A stretch of 64,000 bases of DNA, taken from positions 62,001 to 126,000 of the forward strand of contig NZ_FQTU01000002.1 of NCBI RefSeq assembly GCF_900128885.1, given 5' to 3'. The notes beneath the pieces were generated by a model. It was not told the DNA's origin. It saw only the letters and a list, made by a program, of their open reading frames with translations, and did no database searches. Origin of the DNA: Alkalibacter saccharofermentans DSM 14828 (GTDB lineage: Bacteria > Bacillota > Clostridia > Eubacteriales > Alkalibacteraceae). Position 1 is the stretch's first letter; each line of letters opens with the position of its first letter. This document shows, piece by piece, positions 60,106-64,000 of the stretch. Both the position numbers and the translations under genes were made by a program.

Positions 60106-60789
60106 ATGAAGATAGGAATAATAGGAGCTATGGAATCAGAAATTGTAATGCTCAAGGGGAAAATGAAAATCGCAACAAAAAAGACGGTGGCTAGCTTGGA
60201 GTTTTACGAAGGAACTCTCAACGAGAGATCTATCGTGCTTGTTAAATCGGGCATTGGAAAAGTGAATGCAGCAATGTGCGCACAAATACTTATAGATGTA
60301 TTTAATGTTGAGGCGATAATAAATAGCGGAGTAGCAGGTGCATTGCATCCGGATCTAGATGTGGGAGATATAGTCATTGGGACAGAGGTGATGCAGCACG
60401 ATATAGATGCATCCATTTTTGGAGATCCAAGAGGGGTCATTCCTGGAATGGATGTGAGCATATTTAAAACGGATAGAAGGTTTCTGGATGCATGTGACAC
60501 TATAAAGGGGAGCTCTCGCCTTTACAAAGGGAGGATCCTTACAGGAGACCAGGCCATAGGAGACAGCGCTACAAAAGAATATTTGCAATCTGCATTTAAT
60601 GGTTGGTGCGTCGAAATGGAGGGAGGAGCCATAGCCCATGTCTGTCATTTGAATAAGATCCCTTTTATGGTGATAAGGGCAATATCAGACAAGGCTAATG
60701 AAGATGTGGAGCTTGATTATAGTTCCTTCATGGCAGAATCTGCAAAAAAATCCTGTGTCATTTTGGAAAAAATGCTTTTAGCAATGTAA
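60106..60789 (+). CDS. mtnN: 5'-methylthioadenosine/S-adenosylhomocysteine nucleosidase
   Basis: 227 residues. IGIIGAMESEI, the glycine-rich NSGVAGAL, VEMEGGAIAHV and RAISDKA with the catalytic Asp are intact. It cleaves adenine from MTA and SAH, recycling products of SAM use. GAGGAGGCTTATAG precedes the ATG. It stands between the AEC genes and alr. Confidence 0.94.
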   Translation: MKIGIIGAMESEIVMLKGKMKIATKKTVASLEFYEGTLNERSIVLVKSGIGKVNAAMCAQILIDVFNVEAIINSGVAGALHPDLDVGDIVIGTEVMQHDIDASIFGDPRGVIPGMDVSIFKTDRRFLDACDTIKGSSRLYKGRILTGDQAIGDSATKEYLQSAFNGWCVEMEGGAIAHVCHLNKIPFMVIRAISDKANEDVELDYSSFMAESAKKSCVILEKMLLAM

Positions 60790-60804
60790 GTTGGAGGAAA
60801 TAAA

Positions 60805-61950
60805 ATGGAATACCGGCCGACCTGGTGTGAAATCAATTTGGACAATTTAATAGAAAATTATAATAATATTCAAAAACACGTTGGAGAAAGCGTTGCTGTT
60901 ATGCCTGTGGTCAAAGCTGATTCTTACGGTCATGGTGCTGTTGAATGTGCCAGAGCCCTTTGCGAAAACGGGGCAAAAATGTTGGGAGTTGCATTTGACG
61001 ACGAGGGGATACAGCTTAGAAAGAGCGGAATAGACGTACCCATACTGATAATGGGATACACTCCAATAGACCATTTAGCAAAAATCCTCAAGTGGGGGTT
61101 GATTCCCACTGTCTATCAAGTCGATTTTGCCAAAAAGCTTTCTATAAGAGCTGAAAAAAAAGTCAAGATCCATATAAAGCTGGATACGGGCATGGGCAGG
61201 TTGGGATTTAGGCAAGAAGAAAGCGTCAGCTCTATTATGGAGATTTCTCAAATGAAAAACATAGAAATAGAAGGCATATTTTCTCATTTTGCAGTTTCGG
61301 ACGAGAAGGATAAAAGATATTCCTACAGCCAAATGAAAATATTCGATGAAACCGTAACAGAGCTTGAAAAAAGGGGTTTAAGGATTCCTTTAAAGCATAT
61401 GGCAAACAGTGGAGGGATCATCGATCTAAAAGACAGCCATTACGACATGGTTCGCCCCGGAATCACTCTTTATGGAATGTATCCTTCGGATGAAGTCGAC
61501 TGCGAAGCAATGACTGTCAAGCCGGTAAAGGAGTTTTACACGCGGATATCTCACATCAAACACATCAACGCCGGAGATAGCGTTAGCTACGGTAGAAGAT
61601 ATGTTGCAGATAGCGGTAGGCTCATAGCCACGCTTCCGGTAGGTTATGCTGATGGTTACAGCAGATTATTGACGAATAAAGCCCAAGTGAAAATTGGAGA
61701 GCATAGGTACCCGATAATCGGAACTGTATGCATGGATCAGATAATAATTGATATAACGGGCTCAAAAGGCATCAAGGTTGGAGATAAGGTCTTGTTGTAT
61801 GGCAAAGGCCTACCAATTGAGGAAATAGCCACTCACATGGGGACTATTAATTATGAAATTAGCTGCATGACTAAGGAAAGAGTACCAAAGGTGTATATAA
61901 AAAATGGTTTGCCCTTTAAGGTTATCAGCACAATTGTCGAACAGGAATAA
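60805..61950 (+). CDS. alr: Alanine racemase
   Basis: 381 residues, fold-type III. PLP lysine Lys37 in VVKADSYGHG and the catalytic Tyr in SYGRRYV are present; MVRPGITLYGMYP and CMDQIIID follow. It makes D-alanine for peptidoglycan. TTGGAGGAAATAAA precedes the ATG. A hairpin follows 60 bases later. Confidence 0.93.
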   Translation: MEYRPTWCEINLDNLIENYNNIQKHVGESVAVMPVVKADSYGHGAVECARALCENGAKMLGVAFDDEGIQLRKSGIDVPILIMGYTPIDHLAKILKWGLIPTVYQVDFAKKLSIRAEKKVKIHIKLDTGMGRLGFRQEESVSSIMEISQMKNIEIEGIFSHFAVSDEKDKRYSYSQMKIFDETVTELEKRGLRIPLKHMANSGGIIDLKDSHYDMVRPGITLYGMYPSDEVDCEAMTVKPVKEFYTRISHIKHINAGDSVSYGRRYVADSGRLIATLPVGYADGYSRLLTNKAQVKIGEHRYPIIGTVCMDQIIIDITGSKGIKVGDKVLLYGKGLPIEEIATHMGTINYEISCMTKERVPKVYIKNGLPFKVISTIVEQE

Positions 61951-62012
61951 GTAGGTCACATTTAATTTTATTAGACGGACAATATAAGAATAATACAGTG
62001 ATATTTTATGCG

Positions 62013-62045
62013 ACAACCTGGTAATTAGACTAGGTTGTTTGTTTT
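62013..62045 (+). terminator. Terminator after alr
   Basis: ACAACCT / AGGTTGT stem with inner GT / AC pairs, followed by TTGTTTT. Confidence 0.75.
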
Positions 62046-62119
62046 GTGTGTGGCAGTATAGGGTCTTGTTTGTTATATTAAAGTCTTGAAAAGTCAAGAA
62101 AACCTTGAGAATACAGGAC

Positions 62120-62131
62120 ATTGTATACAAT
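62120..62131. promoter_or_regulatory. Perfect 12-base palindrome
   Basis: ATTGTATACAAT, of the form used by GntR-type repressors, 125 bases before the extended -10 of the YitT gene. Confidence 0.35.
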
Positions 62132-62255
62132 ATCAGACTGTGAAAAGAATCTCAGGCTCTATAGAAATATATGTCAAAAAAATAACGTTTTGAGCAAAAG
62201 TTTAAAGTTGAGTACGTTTACAAAGTGTTATACTATATCCGTTGAGAACTTTGTA

Positions 62256-62264
62256 TGGTATAAT
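62256..62264 (+). promoter_or_regulatory. Extended -10 promoter of the YitT gene
   Basis: TGGTATAAT, an extended -10; no good -35 is seen. Confidence 0.55.
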
Positions 62265-62296
62265 GACGTTGGATTTTGGATAAAGGGGAGCTTGCA

Positions 62297-63160
62297 ATGA
62301 TGAGTAGATTCAAATCCGTTAAAAGTGAAGTTAAAGATTATATAGGGATAACTTTTGGGACTATGATAATGGCGCTTGGGTTCAACTCTTTGAGCATACC
62401 AAATAAGATAGCTCCCGGAGGATTCAGTGGTCTGGCTACGGTATTGTATCACGTGACAGGTTACCCTGTCGGATTAGTTACTTTGGTATTTACCATTCCC
62501 CTGTTCTTTATAGCTTTTAGAATTTTAGGTGGAAGGTTTGGAGTCAAGACCTTTTTCGGTACAGTGCTTTTTTCAATCAACGTAGACGTAATAATGCGTA
62601 CTCCTGTATTTACCAATGATATATTTCTCGCATCTGTTTTTGGAGGAGTCGTTTTAGGACTGGGAATAGGCGTTGTATTCAAATTTGGAGGAACTACGGG
62701 CGGAACTGATTTACTTGCATCCATAATGCATAAATATTTCAGAGGGATATCCGTAGGAACCTGGCTGATGCTCATCGACTTCATGGTGGTGATAACGGCT
62801 GGAGTTGCCTTTAAGAATATGGAAATATCACTTTATTCCACGCTGACGCTATACTTGTCGATGAAGATGATAGATTTGATTCAGGAAGGTATAAGCTATG
62901 CGAAGGCATTCTATATAATAAGCCGAAATTCCGATGAAATCGGTAAAGCTATCATAGCTGAGCTTGATAGAGGCGTGACCATGCTTAGTGGCCGGGGAGG
63001 ATATACCGGTGAAGACAAAGAAGTAGTTTTTTGTATTGTCCACCGAGCCCAAGTGTTTCAGATGAAAGATATTGTTAAGAAAATAGATCCAAATGCATTT
63101 GTCATTTTGGCCGATGTCTATGAAGTTCTAGGCGAAGGCTTTAAAAAAATAGAAAACTAA
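62297..63160 (+). CDS. YitT-family membrane protein (DUF161/DUF2179)
   Basis: About 287 residues. Five spans in the first 190 residues, with PNKIAPGGFSGLATVLY and FKFGGTTGGTDLLA typical of YitT, then a cytoplasmic DUF2179 domain (about 205-285) with GVTMLSGRGGYTGEDKEVVFCIVHR. Function unknown; likely a transporter. AGGGGAG lies six bases before ATG 62297; TTG 62276 is in frame but lacks such a site. Confidence 0.9.
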   Translation: MMSRFKSVKSEVKDYIGITFGTMIMALGFNSLSIPNKIAPGGFSGLATVLYHVTGYPVGLVTLVFTIPLFFIAFRILGGRFGVKTFFGTVLFSINVDVIMRTPVFTNDIFLASVFGGVVLGLGIGVVFKFGGTTGGTDLLASIMHKYFRGISVGTWLMLIDFMVVITAGVAFKNMEISLYSTLTLYLSMKMIDLIQEGISYAKAFYIISRNSDEIGKAIIAELDRGVTMLSGRGGYTGEDKEVVFCIVHRAQVFQMKDIVKKIDPNAFVILADVYEVLGEGFKKIEN

Positions 63161-63174
63161 CAGGAGGTATGAAA

Positions 63175-63993
63175 ATGGCTGATTTAAAGGTTGTTGCCAA
63201 CAACATCAGGCAAAGCATTATCAAGCAGATTTCCAATGCAAAATCCGGGCACCCGGGAGGATCGTTGTCAGGGGTGGAAATTATGTCCCTGCTATACTTT
63301 GAGGTAATGAACAATGACCCCAAAGATCCTAAAAATCCTGACAGAGACAGATTTGTCATGTCTAAAGGACACGCTTCACCATTATTGTATGCAACATTGG
63401 CGGAGAGAGGGTACTTTGACAAAGACGAGTTGATGACATTTAGAAAAATAAACAGCAAGCTACAAGGACATCCTGACATGAAAAACGTGCCTGGGGTAGA
63501 TATGAGTACCGGTTCTTTAGGACAAGGTCTGTCTACTGCGATTGGCATGGCTATGGCTGCAAGACTTGATAAAAAAGACTATAAGGTTTACGCTTTGGTA
63601 GGTGACGGAGAGCTGCAGGAAGGCATGATTTGGGAAGCTGTTATGGCTGCCGGACACTATTATGTAGATAACCTGGTTGCCTTTGTTGACTACAACGGTT
63701 TGCAAATCGACGGAAAAATCTGCGATGTAATGGGACCTGAGCCTATAGACAAGAAATTTGAAGCTTTCAACTGGAACGTTGTGATGGTTGAAGATGGCCA
63801 TGATTTAGATGAGCTTAGAGAAGCTTTGAAGAAAACAGCATTTGGCAAACCGACTGCAATAATATGCAAAACCGTAAAAGGAAAAGGCGTATCATTTATG
63901 GAAGACCAGGCGGGCTGGCACGGTTCTGCTCCTAATGCAGACCAAACAGCGCAAGCTTTAAAAGAATTAGAAGAGTTGGGAGGTACACTGTAA
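63175..63993 (+). CDS. Transketolase, N-terminal subunit
   Basis: About 272 residues, the thiamine-diphosphate half of a split transketolase. SGHPGGSLSG, MSKGHASPLLYA, and the ThDP motif GDGELQEG...N with DYNGLQIDG are intact. It links pentose and triose phosphates with the C-terminal subunit that starts at its stop. GGAGG stands seven bases before ATG 63175; the nearer ATG 63169 is too close. Confidence 0.95.
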   Translation: MADLKVVANNIRQSIIKQISNAKSGHPGGSLSGVEIMSLLYFEVMNNDPKDPKNPDRDRFVMSKGHASPLLYATLAERGYFDKDELMTFRKINSKLQGHPDMKNVPGVDMSTGSLGQGLSTAIGMAMAARLDKKDYKVYALVGDGELQEGMIWEAVMAAGHYYVDNLVAFVDYNGLQIDGKICDVMGPEPIDKKFEAFNWNVVMVEDGHDLDELREALKKTAFGKPTAIICKTVKGKGVSFMEDQAGWHGSAPNADQTAQALKELEELGGTL

Positions 63994-64000
63994 TGGCGGA
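63993..64000 (+). CDS. Start of the transketolase C-terminal subunit (cut by the window)
   Basis: ATG overlaps the stop of the N-terminal subunit (TAATG), with GGGAGGTACACTGTA before it. Only the first codons are visible; identity is inferred from the usual gene order. Confidence 0.6.

Larger units (their letters stand above)
61951..62296 (+). other. Intergenic region with several small structures
   Basis: About 346 bases. It holds the alr terminator (62013-62045), a small hairpin TCTTGA-AAAG-TCAAGA (62085-62100), a perfect 12-base palindrome at 62120-62131 and the promoter of the next gene. No ORF or known riboswitch was recognised. Confidence 0.5.

Noticed and set aside
1..64000. CRISPR arrays, insertion sequences or rRNA operons
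   Set aside because: No regularly spaced repeats, transposase motifs or rRNA-like sequence were seen on either strand.

Overview
The window reads as a chromosome segment of a low-GC, anaerobic Firmicute of the class Clostridia. The evidence is strong purine-rich ribosome binding sites, frequent TTG/GTG starts, two T-box leaders, RNase M5, RicT, a short-form HisG with HisZ, a two-subunit iron-sulfur fumarase, a small 2[4Fe-4S] ferredoxin, rubredoxin and a sodium-pump oxaloacetate decarboxylase. No rRNA, CRISPR array, transposase or phage genes were seen. The species cannot be named from the sequence alone.

Layout. 1-1.7 kb: end of a polyol-type dehydrogenase, a SorC regulator whose C-terminus is frameshifted, and a PTS-IIB-like protein without the phosphorylated Cys. 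1.9-4.2 kb: polar amino acid ABC importer. 4.2-8.4 kb: EamA exporter, 1-Cys peroxiredoxin, rubredoxin, two-subunit fumarase, thioredoxin. 8.5-13.7 kb: an origin-proximal style block (PLP decarboxylase, tmk, holB, ricT, ferredoxin, TrmN6-like methyltransferase) with a cluster of DnaA boxes between the last two. 13.7-21.2 kb: complete minus-strand histidine operon hisZGDCBHAF(IE) with a strong promoter, lacking only a recognisable histidinol-phosphatase; a HAD phosphatase lies divergently next to it. 21.4-25.2 kb: HAD-cca-mntP-rnmV-rsmA. 25.2-31.3 kb: FAH-family enzyme, asnS, Crp/Fnr regulator, LeuC/LeuD-like dehydratase, MBL hydrolase.

31.4-36.1 kb looks accessory and is AT-rich: Xre regulator, degenerate GGDEF plus HD-GYP protein, a frameshifted lipoprotein, a second lipoprotein of unknown family, then tRNA-Pro(CGG) whose 3' end is duplicated 188 bp away around a hairpin-rich non-coding segment, which looks like an integration footprint.

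36.1-48 kb: ECF S component with a divergent MocR regulator, HAD hydrolase, FMN reductase, T-box(Ile)-ileS (IleRS2 type with an altered GIHH signature), phosphohexomutase, T-box(Trp)-trpB without trpA, and a radical-SAM/DUF4130 pair of putative DNA repair genes with a LexA-like box upstream. 48-64 kb: CmpB-like membrane protein, MBL hydrolase, PspC, PHP phosphoesterase, the oxaloacetate decarboxylase sodium pump, a stand-alone cobalamin-binding protein joined to a MacB/LolD-type ABC system, deoD, tandem AEC transporters, mtnN-alr, a YitT protein and split transketolase (second subunit cut by the window end).

The strongest candidates for new biology are the SOS-linked radical-SAM/DUF4130 pair, the tRNA-Pro 3'-end repeat element, the DnaA-box cluster beside the ferredoxin gene, and the cobalamin-sensor/ABC operon.
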